Shown here: positions 7,801 to 15,578 of the stretch, piece after piece
Numbering within the stretch: position 1 is the stretch's first letter
Layout of the letters: every line of letters begins with the position of its first letter
Notes under the pieces: model-generated
The model's database searches: none
What the model was told of the DNA's origin: nothing
Seen by the model: only the letters and a program-made list of their open reading frames with translations
Position numbers and translations under genes: made by a program
NCBI GenBank assembly: GCA_900315095.1
Contig: OMXS01000006.1
Span: 1-64,000, forward strand
Direction of reading: 5' to 3'
Length of the DNA stretch: 64,000 nt
Origin: an uncultured Prevotellaceae bacterium
GTDB taxonomy: Bacteria; Bacteroidota; Bacteroidia; Bacteroidales; Bacteroidaceae

Positions 7801-9101
7801 CCATAGACCCTTGTTATAATGGAAAGGTAAAACACCCTTCATGGCGGCGGGTAACATTCTCATGAAGTTGTAATCCTTGTTATAATGGAAAGGTGATATA
7901 CCAATGCGTTATATGGATTTGCTCGCACCAGAGTTGAAATCCTTGTTATAATGGAATATGCTCTATGAGCAAATACATCCTGTGTGAGCAGGGTGGAGGT
8001 TGGGAGCCTTAATCCTTGTTATAATGGAATCTGCTCTATGAGACACCCGCACAACGTCGTAATGTTTGATGATGGACATCAGTCTTAATCCTTGTTATAA
8101 TGGAAAGGTGATACACCGGTGTAGGAAGTTTCCGTGTACTTGGTGTGTTGTAATCCTTGTTATAATGGAAAGGTGAAACACCAAATTGTTGGGTTACAAC
8201 CATCACTAAAGTGTTGTAATCCTTGTTATAATGGAAAGGTGATACACCCATATGTAAAGAACTTGGTATCGAATATAAGTTGTAATCCTTGTTATAATGG
8301 AAAAGTGATACGCCAACAACGTATCTCACATCATCTCTTACAAGTCTTAATCCTTGTTATAATGGAAAGGTGATACACCCAAGTACGGTAAGTGGCTCGA
8401 CGATCATGCGTTGTAATCCTTGTTATAATGGAAAGGTGATACACCTAACTTCCCAAAGGATGGCATGGTGAATGCGTTGTAATCCTTGTTATAATGGAAA
8501 GGTGATACACCCAAGTGGAAAGTCTATATTCCTTAACATGGTTGTAATCCTTGTTATAATGGAAAGGTGATACACCCAACATCGAGCGAGACCGTATCTT
8601 TAAGAGTTGTAATCCTTGTTATAATGGAAAGGTGATACACCTATAGTCAAGATTGTTGGGTTACGACAATGTTGTAATCCTTGTTATAATGGAAAGGTGA
8701 TACACCAAACTTAACGGAATATTCTTATGCAAATAGGTTGTAATCCTTGTTATAATGGAAAGGTGATACACCCATGATTCGTATGGGATTCTTCGGATCT
8801 CGGTTGTAATCCTTGTTATAATGGAAAGGTGATACACCTATTGTTACTAAAATATGAAAAGAATAACGTTGTAATCCTTGTTATAATGGAAAGGTGATAC
8901 ACCGCATCCGTTGTTGGCAACCATTCTGCCGATGTTGTAATCCTTGTTATAATGGAAAGGTGATACACCTATGTACGGCATTAATATTCACGGTCTCTTG
9001 TCGTAATCCTTGTTATAATGGAAAGGTGATACACCCGACTTCGTCGGTATCTGGGGGACGAAGATGTTGTAATCCTTGTTATAATGGAAAGGTGATACAC
9101 C
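7801..9101 (-). CRISPR. CRISPR array 2: 20 repeats of 36-37 bp, 19 spacers, mixed repeat types
   Basis: Repeats start at 7801, 7867, 7933, 8006, 8082, 8147, 8213, 8279, 8344, 8410, 8476, 8541, 8606, 8671, 8737, 8803, 8868, 8934, 9000 and 9066. Most are 36 bp, running GTTGTAATCC...GGTGATACACC with 29-30 bp spacers. The repeats at 7933 and 8006 are 37 bp with the array-1 ending GCTCTATGAG, and the spacers after them are 36 and 39 bp. Those at 8082 and 8344 begin GTCTTAATCC like array 1 but end ACACC. The leftmost repeat is degenerate, so the leader is on the right, next to csm5, and transcription should be on the minus strand. The handle would be AUUACAAC for most units. Confidence 0.97.
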
Positions 9102-9242
9102 GTATGATGTGTATCTTACAGAAATTCAGCATTTTATAGAGTGTTTTGGTTCTTTAAAATCGATTAAAACCATAAGTATATGTTTTGTTTCTATCATTTT
9201 TTAACATGTCAAAGAACGCAATTAACTATGGGGAGGAGTGTG
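9102..9242 (-). promoter_or_regulatory. Leader of array 2
   Basis: 141 bp of AT-rich sequence between the last repeat and the csm5 stop. It carries CGTTCTTTGAC (9208-9218, minus strand), identical to a box in the array 1 leader. A -7 element at the expected spacing is not clear; TATACTTATG (9171-9180) is a weak candidate at longer spacing. Transcription may instead continue from the csm operon. Confidence 0.6.
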
Positions 9243-10946
9243 TTACTCCATCCCCAGTTCTTTAAGTATTCGTGAAGCATGGACTTCACCAATGGACTTG
9301 ACAAGGTCTTTGCGCTTTGCTTTCTTGAGTTCCTTTGGCGGCAGACTCTTAAACCCTTGCAGGAGTGCGGCATATTCCTCTTCGCCGAAGGAGTGTCCTT
9401 CACTTTTCAGCCACTTGGCGGTAGTGCCGATTAGATTGCCGGCAGATGTCTTGCCCTTGATGACTTCAGCCAAAGGCTGGCTGAAACGCTGGGTAGCGGC
9501 AGCCTGTTCCTTCAGGCTATACTCAGCTGAGGCTTTGTCTCTTTTTATTCTCTCGATAAATTCTGCTATCTCCTTGTTGTTTGGATAGATGTCCGTTGCC
9601 TGCTGGGCTTTCGCCAGTGCCTCGTCCCAGTTCTCGTCGGCAAAGTGCTGTCGCGCTGCCTCTATCAGTTGGCGACAGGTTTCTTGCTTACGCGCCTCTT
9701 CCTGTCTCGCCTCTTGCTTTTGTTTCTCCTCGGCAATCCTCTTTTCTTTTTCTTCCTCTTTCTTTTTAAGCGGCAAAAGGATTTGCTCAACACGGTCGTG
9801 ATGCTCTTTCTGCATCTTCTCTTCCCATGCTTTGCTTTCTTCCTCGTCGGTTATGCGAATCTTCACGAAACCCATGAGTTGTATGCTGCCGTCGTATTCA
9901 GCAGTCTTGCGCGATTTATACTTCTTTTTCCCATAGTTCCTGTCTTTGGGAGAGTCATAGAAACCTGTGTCGTCATAGTCTTCATACTGCCAGTCGCCCG
10001 TTATGGAGTGGAATCCCACTCCTGCTGACATCTTTAGCAGACAACACGAGCCGTCGGCAGGAATCTGACTCAAAAGATAATTGATGTTCTCAAGGATTTC
10101 TTCAGACCTTTCTGCTGCATATTTCTCAAAGAACTCCCTCTCTTTCTCAAGATAACCCTTTGTAACTCTGTTAACTACAGAGAACATGTCTTGCAGACTG
10201 CCGTATATGAGTTGGCTCTTCTTTTCCTTATGTGAAATAGCAGCATTTCCTTTCTCCAACAAGTGGTATGCACCTGATGCCATCGAGATGTTGCCGTAGC
10301 CTTTCTGTCCTGGAGCCACACACTCATAGAGCGTGTTGAAACCATTGGGCGAATACTTGCTGTCAGTATGAGAGTTCCCCTCTTTGTCGGTTCCTTTATG
10401 CTTCCATCCGCCTTGCCAATCGTTTCCTTTGCCTTGCAGATTGAAGATTTTGGTGTTGACAAGTACTGTCGACGGCATCTCTACATCGCTGACACGAATG
10501 AAACGCATGAAATCAGTACCGTCTTTCATGTTTCCGAAGACCGCAGCGTTCTCTTCCTCGCTATCACGCAGATAGTTGAAGAGAGCGGAACGTAGCGACC
10601 CTTTTATTGAGCTGCCAGGGATGAGTGGTTTGTCGTACAGTTGTGTTCTGATGAACGACTTTATGCTGTTGTTGGTGTTTACAGGAGAGTCGAACACCAG
10701 TCTTGACACCTTTTCTATCTTGTCGCCCAACAAAAGACATATTCCTTTGTCATCGGATTTCAGGAACAAGGCGGTAAGCTTGTCTATGTCCACACCCTCT
10801 TCGGCTGCCTTCTTGATGTCGATGACATACACTTTCTGGTCTTTCTGCACGAAGTCGATTCCTTTTGTCCACTCGTTGTCGTTGCCGGCACCTGCCGACA
10901 ATGGCGTGAGGACTTCCAGTTCAATGTGATATTTCTTGTCTTCCAT
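9243..10946 (-). CDS. csm5: Csm5 with C-terminal coiled-coil/TPR-like extension
   Basis: 567 residues, against about 350-400 for typical Csm5. The RAMP part (1-365) has the start YHIELEVLTPLSAG, the IPGSSIKGSLRSALF motif (109-123) and MSAGVGFHSITG (306-317), all expected for Csm5. Residues about 370-425 form a Glu/Lys/Arg-rich coiled coil, 426-470 look like one or two TPR helices pairs, and 480-567 form a further small domain. Csm5 caps the 3' end of the crRNA and helps recruit processing nucleases. The extension could be a docking arm for such partners or for Cas6; that is inference. It is the last csm gene before array 2. Confidence 0.9.
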   Translation of the reverse strand: MEDKKYHIELEVLTPLSAGAGNDNEWTKGIDFVQKDQKVYVIDIKKAAEEGVDIDKLTALFLKSDDKGICLLLGDKIEKVSRLVFDSPVNTNNSIKSFIRTQLYDKPLIPGSSIKGSLRSALFNYLRDSEEENAAVFGNMKDGTDFMRFIRVSDVEMPSTVLVNTKIFNLQGKGNDWQGGWKHKGTDKEGNSHTDSKYSPNGFNTLYECVAPGQKGYGNISMASGAYHLLEKGNAAISHKEKKSQLIYGSLQDMFSVVNRVTKGYLEKEREFFEKYAAERSEEILENINYLLSQIPADGSCCLLKMSAGVGFHSITGDWQYEDYDDTGFYDSPKDRNYGKKKYKSRKTAEYDGSIQLMGFVKIRITDEEESKAWEEKMQKEHHDRVEQILLPLKKKEEEKEKRIAEEKQKQEARQEEARKQETCRQLIEAARQHFADENWDEALAKAQQATDIYPNNKEIAEFIERIKRDKASAEYSLKEQAAATQRFSQPLAEVIKGKTSAGNLIGTTAKWLKSEGHSFGEEEYAALLQGFKSLPPKELKKAKRKDLVKSIGEVHASRILKELGME

Positions 10947-10953
10947 AGTGCGT

Positions 10954-11973
10954 CTATTTAATTGTTATGGGCAGCATGATAGACTTGCCGTTGCGCCATA
11001 CGGGGTGGTCGGGAGTTAGTTCTCCCACCTCAGGTTTGAGGTTGACAATCTTGCCAATGGCTTGGCACTCACATGCTGTGTCTTTTTGGAACACCGAACC
11101 AGGCAGGAATCCATAGATGACATTCTTACGCAGAGTGGTAAACGGAGGAGTGGTTATCCAACCGCCACGCCTTGTGAAGTCGTATGCCACATGTTCGGAA
11201 CTGAGCAGTTGCTCAAGTTGTTCCTTTGACTCAGGAATCAAGAGCGACAACGCCACCTGATGATTTGCCTCTTGGGGCAGGTCGATGGTGATGCTGTCGG
11301 TGGAGTACTCGAAGAATCCGAAACCAACGTTTCTGTCCGTTCCCAATCCTTCATTGGCAAGGACGGCGAGAGCCTTGTCGAGTAATGTCGTGTCTCCCTC
11401 GGCAATGAAATAAAGTCCGGCATTATGTCGGAAGATTATTTTGTCGACATAATACGGTTTTGCATCTTCCTTGCCAGTCCTGCTTTGAAGTGTCACTCGT
11501 TGAGACACTTCCGATTTCATGAACTCTCTTGTGCCGTCGGCATTTTCAGGCAGTTTATATTCCGTGAGATATGACTCGTGAATGAATTGCAGGTAGTGGT
11601 CTGTATTGTCGAAAAGAGCATCGCCCGCAAGAACCTTGTCATAGAGAGCTGCATCAATCCACTTCACCTTCTTCACTTTCTTGGCTGCCGAAACATCTGT
11701 CAGTTCTGGCTGCCTTGCCATCATGGGCATCGGCAGGAAATAGACAGGTCTTGCACTCTCTTCTCTCTGGTAGTAAGGAAAGAGGCTGCTCAGCGTGAAT
11801 CCCAAGTTTCCGTCATCGGGAATGGCGTGTCCTGTCTTTGCAAGGCAGGAGGTAAGGGCGGCATGGATAGAGTCAGACTGTATGGTGTTCATGCTGTATC
11901 CCTCGTCCTCGCGTTGGCTTCCGATGTGGAGTGGGGCGGTGAAGTGCAACTTATATATCTTGAATGTTGCCAT
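10954..11973 (-). CDS. csm4: Csm4, type III-A crRNA-handle binding subunit
   Basis: 339 residues from the ATG at 11973; a GTG two codons upstream is also open. The N terminus ATFKIYKLHFTAPLHIG, the SDSIHAAL block, the internal GLGTDRNVGFGFFEY glycine-rich loop and the late VYFLPM/VIYGFLPGS segments fit Csm4 (Cas5 group RAMP). It should bind the 5' handle of the crRNA and contact Cas10. It is spaced 11 bp from the csm3 stop and 7 bp from the csm5 start. Confidence 0.9.
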   Translation of the reverse strand: MATFKIYKLHFTAPLHIGSQREDEGYSMNTIQSDSIHAALTSCLAKTGHAIPDDGNLGFTLSSLFPYYQREESARPVYFLPMPMMARQPELTDVSAAKKVKKVKWIDAALYDKVLAGDALFDNTDHYLQFIHESYLTEYKLPENADGTREFMKSEVSQRVTLQSRTGKEDAKPYYVDKIIFRHNAGLYFIAEGDTTLLDKALAVLANEGLGTDRNVGFGFFEYSTDSITIDLPQEANHQVALSLLIPESKEQLEQLLSSEHVAYDFTRRGGWITTPPFTTLRKNVIYGFLPGSVFQKDTACECQAIGKIVNLKPEVGELTPDHPVWRNGKSIMLPITIK

Positions 11974-11984
11974 ATACACGTCTT

Positions 11985-12638
11985 TTATGCATTCCAGTTG
12001 TTTTCCTCAGAGAGAACAGTCTCTTTAAACTCTCCGAACTTTATCTGTCCGTAGCCGCGAGAACCACTTCCTCCCAGATAGTCATTTTCTAATAGTCGTA
12101 TGCCTTTCTTGAAGAGTTCCTTTAGTTCTTCCTCGTTATCGTCATCCCAGATGTTGAGAATAAACTCTGCGTCGAATATAGCGCCAGCAGGCACGCGCTC
12201 AGTCTGGCGAGGATGCTCAGCTACTCCCTTAACGCGGTCGATGACATTTTCGAATTTACTCTCAGTATAAGGCATGTCTAAACTGTCACATCCAAGGAGA
12301 GCACTCTTTGACTCATCCGTCAGCATGGCGTCTCTTACGATAATCTTCGATGGCTGGTTTTTTGTATTGTTATTTCTGTTTTCTGTGCTACCGAAGAGAT
12401 TGTTTACTTCTTTGTCCAATCCTACTTGTGTTGCGCCTGCTACTTGCTCAAGCAGACAACGCATCTTTCCTTTAAGTGAACTACCGGGAATGTATGGTGT
12501 GTTGTCCTTAGATGCAAGTTTGATTACAGGATTGTCAATACCTCCGATTTCAACATTCTCACTGCTACCTCCGATATGTAATCCTGTTATAAGTTCTATG
12601 GAAGTCTCTATCTTTATCTTTTTTATTAACTGTTTCAT
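11985..12638 (-). CDS. csm3: Csm3, backbone RAMP and target-RNA nuclease
   Basis: 217 residues from the ATG at 12638; the frame extends three codons to a TTG, which is less likely. The block GLHIGGSSENVEIGGIDNPVI keeps the Asp (about residue 35) that aligns with the catalytic Asp of characterised Csm3. PYIPGSSLKGKMR and the C-terminal GGSGSRGYGQIKF glycine-rich loop are also present. Csm3 forms the helical backbone and cuts the bound target RNA at 6-nt intervals. With the Asp intact, target cleavage should work. Confidence 0.94.
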   Translation of the reverse strand: MKQLIKKIKIETSIELITGLHIGGSSENVEIGGIDNPVIKLASKDNTPYIPGSSLKGKMRCLLEQVAGATQVGLDKEVNNLFGSTENRNNNTKNQPSKIIVRDAMLTDESKSALLGCDSLDMPYTESKFENVIDRVKGVAEHPRQTERVPAGAIFDAEFILNIWDDDNEEELKELFKKGIRLLENDYLGGSGSRGYGQIKFGEFKETVLSEENNWNA

Positions 12639-12658
12639 TGTGTTCAAATTTTTAGTTG

Positions 12659-13075
12659 TTATTTCTTTTCTTCTGCTTTATGGTATGCCACAATCGCTTC
12701 AAAGGCTGTAATGAAGTTTTTGAATGCTTTAGGCTTGTCAGTACTGCTTTCTACCTTATCTATGGCATCTGCCATAACGTAGTAGAAATCTTCAATCTTC
12801 TGAACTTTTCCTCTTCTGCCGTTTTGCTTCGCCCGTCCTACTGCATATGCCAATTTCGGTTTAAGCATTACAAATTCAGTTTCATCGTATCCAATCATCT
12901 GTTGGCGTTTTACCTCACCGAAGAATTTCCTTAACTGACTTGTTGTCAATGGTTCTGCGGTATCTTCTTTTTGAGCAAGATAACCACCAAATTCTTCTGC
13001 GAAATTTACAGTAGTTTCTGTGATTTTTTCTTGGATTTCTATTTTAGAAATCAGTTTGTTTTTGTCCCAACTCAT
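12659..13075 (-). CDS. csm2: Csm2, small subunit of the type III-A complex
   Basis: 138 residues, the usual size for the all-helical Csm2. The segment LTTSQLRKFFGEVKR, with later MLKPKLAYAVGRA, is the family signature. It lines the target RNA along the Csm3 filament. It lies between cas10 and csm3, the standard position. Confidence 0.93.
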   Translation of the reverse strand: MSWDKNKLISKIEIQEKITETTVNFAEEFGGYLAQKEDTAEPLTTSQLRKFFGEVKRQQMIGYDETEFVMLKPKLAYAVGRAKQNGRRGKVQKIEDFYYVMADAIDKVESSTDKPKAFKNFITAFEAIVAYHKAEEKK

Positions 13076-13088
13076 AATTATTATGTTT

Positions 13089-14570
13089 TTAGTTATTATT
13101 GTCTTTAATTCTCAGTTCCAGTTCTGCCCATCTAGCAGCAAGTGCAACCAGTTCAAGATTTCGTGGTTTTTGGTAGTCGAGGTCTTTGTCTCTTAAAGAA
13201 CGACAGAAATCATGGACTGCTATATTCGATTTATATCGATCCATGTAGCGTGTCAGATAATAACTGATATGCCAGATGTAACTAAAGTCCTCCGCTTTGC
13301 CTTCTTCCTTACGAATCTTATTCTGGTCAGCAATTGAGGAGTAGAGCATAAGTTTGTGCAGAATGCCTTTGCTAAGACTGTAGTTGTCGATAAGGCTTAT
13401 AAACTGCTGCTTGAAACTCTTGATATAATCGAATTCCTCGTTCCATGAGATGGTCTTGCCAAGCATGTGGAATGCATTTTTCTTCCCCTTTTCGTTGTCG
13501 AACTGCTTGGCAGCATCCTCTGCCTCGCCAGCAAGTTCGGCAGCCTTTGCAATGGGGTACTTTGGATGCACTATAGCGACACCTCCAGATATGGTGATGC
13601 CGTCACTCGCAAAGTTTTTAGCGGTTTCTTTATGGATACGCTCGGCGAAATCAATCACCTTGTCCCATCGTCCCACAACAAAGAGATCGTCGCCACCAGC
13701 GTAGATGATGTTTAGGTACTCCCTAAATTCATCTTCCTTTTGTAGTTCGGCAACTCCGTTTTCAAAGAAATCTACCAGCCGCTTAGAGAACTTTTCGTAC
13801 TTACTGATTGAATCGAAACCGTCGATAAAACGTTTGCCCAACCCGTCAACATCCATGCGGAGAATTCCAAGATAGGTTTTATTTGCATAGTCTTCAAAAC
13901 TCTTGAAGTGTTCTTGCTTTCTAAGTTCCTCGCCTAAAACCATCTCTTCCTTCACGGAAGGCAACACATAAACCTCTTTTTCGTCATCAAGATCTTTAAC
14001 AAGCACGCAGTCGGGAGACTCAATGCCTGTGACAGCACATACCTTAGGCTTTCCGCCAACATTGATGGTCTCAAAAAAGTTCTCATAGCCCTCAATCAGA
14101 AGATTCTTAAACTTCTGATTCTTTTGCTTGGTAAAGTCTGCATTTACCAGTTTCCATAAGACACCTGGCTTTTGTGCGCTCATACCGTTACATTCAACGC
14201 TGCCGTCGTTATTTTCGGTAAATGGCACATAACCGATGTTCAATCCCAACTGTCCCATCTGTTTCTTCCATAAACTCTGCTTTGCTTTGTCTGCAGTAGA
14301 GTCAATGGCTTTGATTATTTCTGGAGAATTGTCTGTCAATAGGTAGAACTTTCCTCCAGAACAGTAGATGGTCTTAGTTGTGTTTTCGTTAGCACCAGCA
14401 TCAATGACAGCCTTCTTTATGTCTGAACAGACATTTTCCATATACCGTCTTAGGTAATAGGAGCGCCCTTTCAGACTGACTGCGGCTTTCTTTGATGTGA
14501 TGTTATAGAGAAATTTCTGAATGCCAGAAAGGTCTCCACCCACAAATAATTGTTTATACACTTTTTCCAT
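13089..14570 (-). CDS. cas10: Cas10/Csm1 lacking the HD nuclease domain
   Basis: 493 residues, far shorter than the roughly 750-850 of full Csm1. It begins directly with the first Palm region (GDLSGIQKFLYNI, 12-24; LKGRSYYLRRY, 33-43). No HD motif precedes it, and cas6 ends only 10 bp upstream, so the HD domain is absent rather than missed. A CAVTG...C pair (about 178-188) is a reduced zinc-ribbon. The second Palm keeps RMDVDGLGKRF (Asp 240 and 242) and GGDD (292-295), so cyclic oligoadenylate synthesis should be intact. The D domain is helical. Consequence: no Cas10 ssDNase; signalling to CARF effectors must carry immunity. Confidence 0.93.
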   Translation of the reverse strand: MEKVYKQLFVGGDLSGIQKFLYNITSKKAAVSLKGRSYYLRRYMENVCSDIKKAVIDAGANENTTKTIYCSGGKFYLLTDNSPEIIKAIDSTADKAKQSLWKKQMGQLGLNIGYVPFTENNDGSVECNGMSAQKPGVLWKLVNADFTKQKNQKFKNLLIEGYENFFETINVGGKPKVCAVTGIESPDCVLVKDLDDEKEVYVLPSVKEEMVLGEELRKQEHFKSFEDYANKTYLGILRMDVDGLGKRFIDGFDSISKYEKFSKRLVDFFENGVAELQKEDEFREYLNIIYAGGDDLFVVGRWDKVIDFAERIHKETAKNFASDGITISGGVAIVHPKYPIAKAAELAGEAEDAAKQFDNEKGKKNAFHMLGKTISWNEEFDYIKSFKQQFISLIDNYSLSKGILHKLMLYSSIADQNKIRKEEGKAEDFSYIWHISYYLTRYMDRYKSNIAVHDFCRSLRDKDLDYQKPRNLELVALAARWAELELRIKDNNN

Positions 14571-14580
14571 TAACTGTTGT

Positions 14581-15303
14581 TTATTGATTGTCTTTTTCTT
14601 CTTTTTCCTTTTCCTTTTCCTTTTCCTTCTCTTTCTTTACGGGATGAACAACACCATATCCAATGCTGGCATTCTTTCCAATACCTAAATTGTTTGGTAT
14701 GGTGAGATTGCATGAGAAATCAGCATTGAATGCCATCATCTTAACGCCTTTATTTATAATAAGGTAAGGGTTGCCGATATCCGTTATTTTCACCAATAAT
14801 TCTTTCTCCAGATAAATTTCTAAGCCTTTCAGCATGGAAAGCAGGTTGGCTTTCAGGATGTTTTCAAGAAAGGTCACTCTTTCTACTACACCCTCGATGT
14901 TCTGATAGGCTTTATAGTTTTTAGAATTGAGAGGGAGCCATCTTGTAATATGGTAGTTGAACGACTGTTCCCACGCCTGAATTAGAAGTCTTGTAGGTCT
15001 GACGGATTTAGTACTGCATATTATCTCGCGTTCTCCAATACGCAGTTTGCCCCCTGATGCTAACAGGAATTTTCCAATCAGGTCTGCCCCTTCCTCAATG
15101 CATACGATGGCGGCTTTTCCTCCCAAGCGTTTGTACTGAATGAGCGGATAAGAATAACGGAACTGATTGTCGGTGATATGATTATGGAAAAGAAGGTTAG
15201 CATCTTCTCCAAGACTTTTGATTACAGCACCTCTGAAAAGGGGAATCTCTTGTTGGTTAATATCTGCCTCTGTTATTATGGTTAGCGTTCTTAAGTATTT
15301 CAT
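14581..15303 (-). CDS. cas6: Cas6 crRNA-processing endoribonuclease
   Basis: 240 residues with low overall conservation, but the C-terminal GIGKNASIGYGVVHPV is the Cas6 glycine-rich loop, and the protein sits first in the csm operon. It should cut within the repeat to leave an 8-nt handle. The extreme C terminus is a run of alternating Lys/Glu encoded by tandem TTTTCC hexamers (about 14593-14632, plus strand), likely disordered. A minus-strand TATCTTTG promoter box lies 29 bp upstream. Confidence 0.86.
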   Translation of the reverse strand: MKYLRTLTIITEADINQQEIPLFRGAVIKSLGEDANLLFHNHITDNQFRYSYPLIQYKRLGGKAAIVCIEEGADLIGKFLLASGGKLRIGEREIICSTKSVRPTRLLIQAWEQSFNYHITRWLPLNSKNYKAYQNIEGVVERVTFLENILKANLLSMLKGLEIYLEKELLVKITDIGNPYLIINKGVKMMAFNADFSCNLTIPNNLGIGKNASIGYGVVHPVKKEKEKEKEKEKEEKDNQ

Positions 15304-15331
15304 TGTGTGTATGTTTTTCTTGATTTAGTCA

Positions 15332-15339
15332 CAAAGATA
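15332..15339 (-). promoter_or_regulatory. -7 box of the cas6-csm operon promoter
   Basis: TATCTTTG on the minus strand, a full match to TAnnTTTG, 28 bp from the cas6 ATG, with CTTGA about 20 bp further upstream as a weak -33 element. Confidence 0.65.
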
Positions 15340-15497
15340 TGAAATAATATGTAATGTTATTCAAGGTTTAATTATAGTTTTGTGTTTTTTAACATAAGGA
15401 TGTCCATATATAATCAGAAAAAGTTTCGTTTTAGACAACTCCTATTGTTAGACTGGAAATATATTCTCTTTCTTGTTCCTAATTGTGAAAAAAGTGT

Positions 15498-15505
15498 TAT
15501 TTTTG
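15498..15505 (+). promoter_or_regulatory. -7 box for the SpoIIE-type phosphatase gene
   Basis: TATTTTTG, followed by GCAG, lies 74 bp upstream of the ATG at 15579. TTTCTTG about 25 bp upstream may be the -33 element. Confidence 0.55.
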
Positions 15506-15578
15506 CAGCATAGATTTCCAAATGACGATTTATTTAATTAGTTTTGCACCCAAAAGTAAGGCAACACCTCTGAAATAG

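Noticed and set aside
7801..9101. Array 2 as a type VI-B or II-C array because of 36-bp repeats and 30-bp spacers
   Set aside because: No cas13 or cas9 is in the window, the repeat core is shared with the type III array, and the handle form fits Cas6 processing. A distant effector cannot be excluded.
8134..9139. Plus-strand frames rich in repeated CNPCYNGKV segments
   Set aside because: They are translations of the CRISPR repeats of array 2, with period equal to repeat plus spacer.
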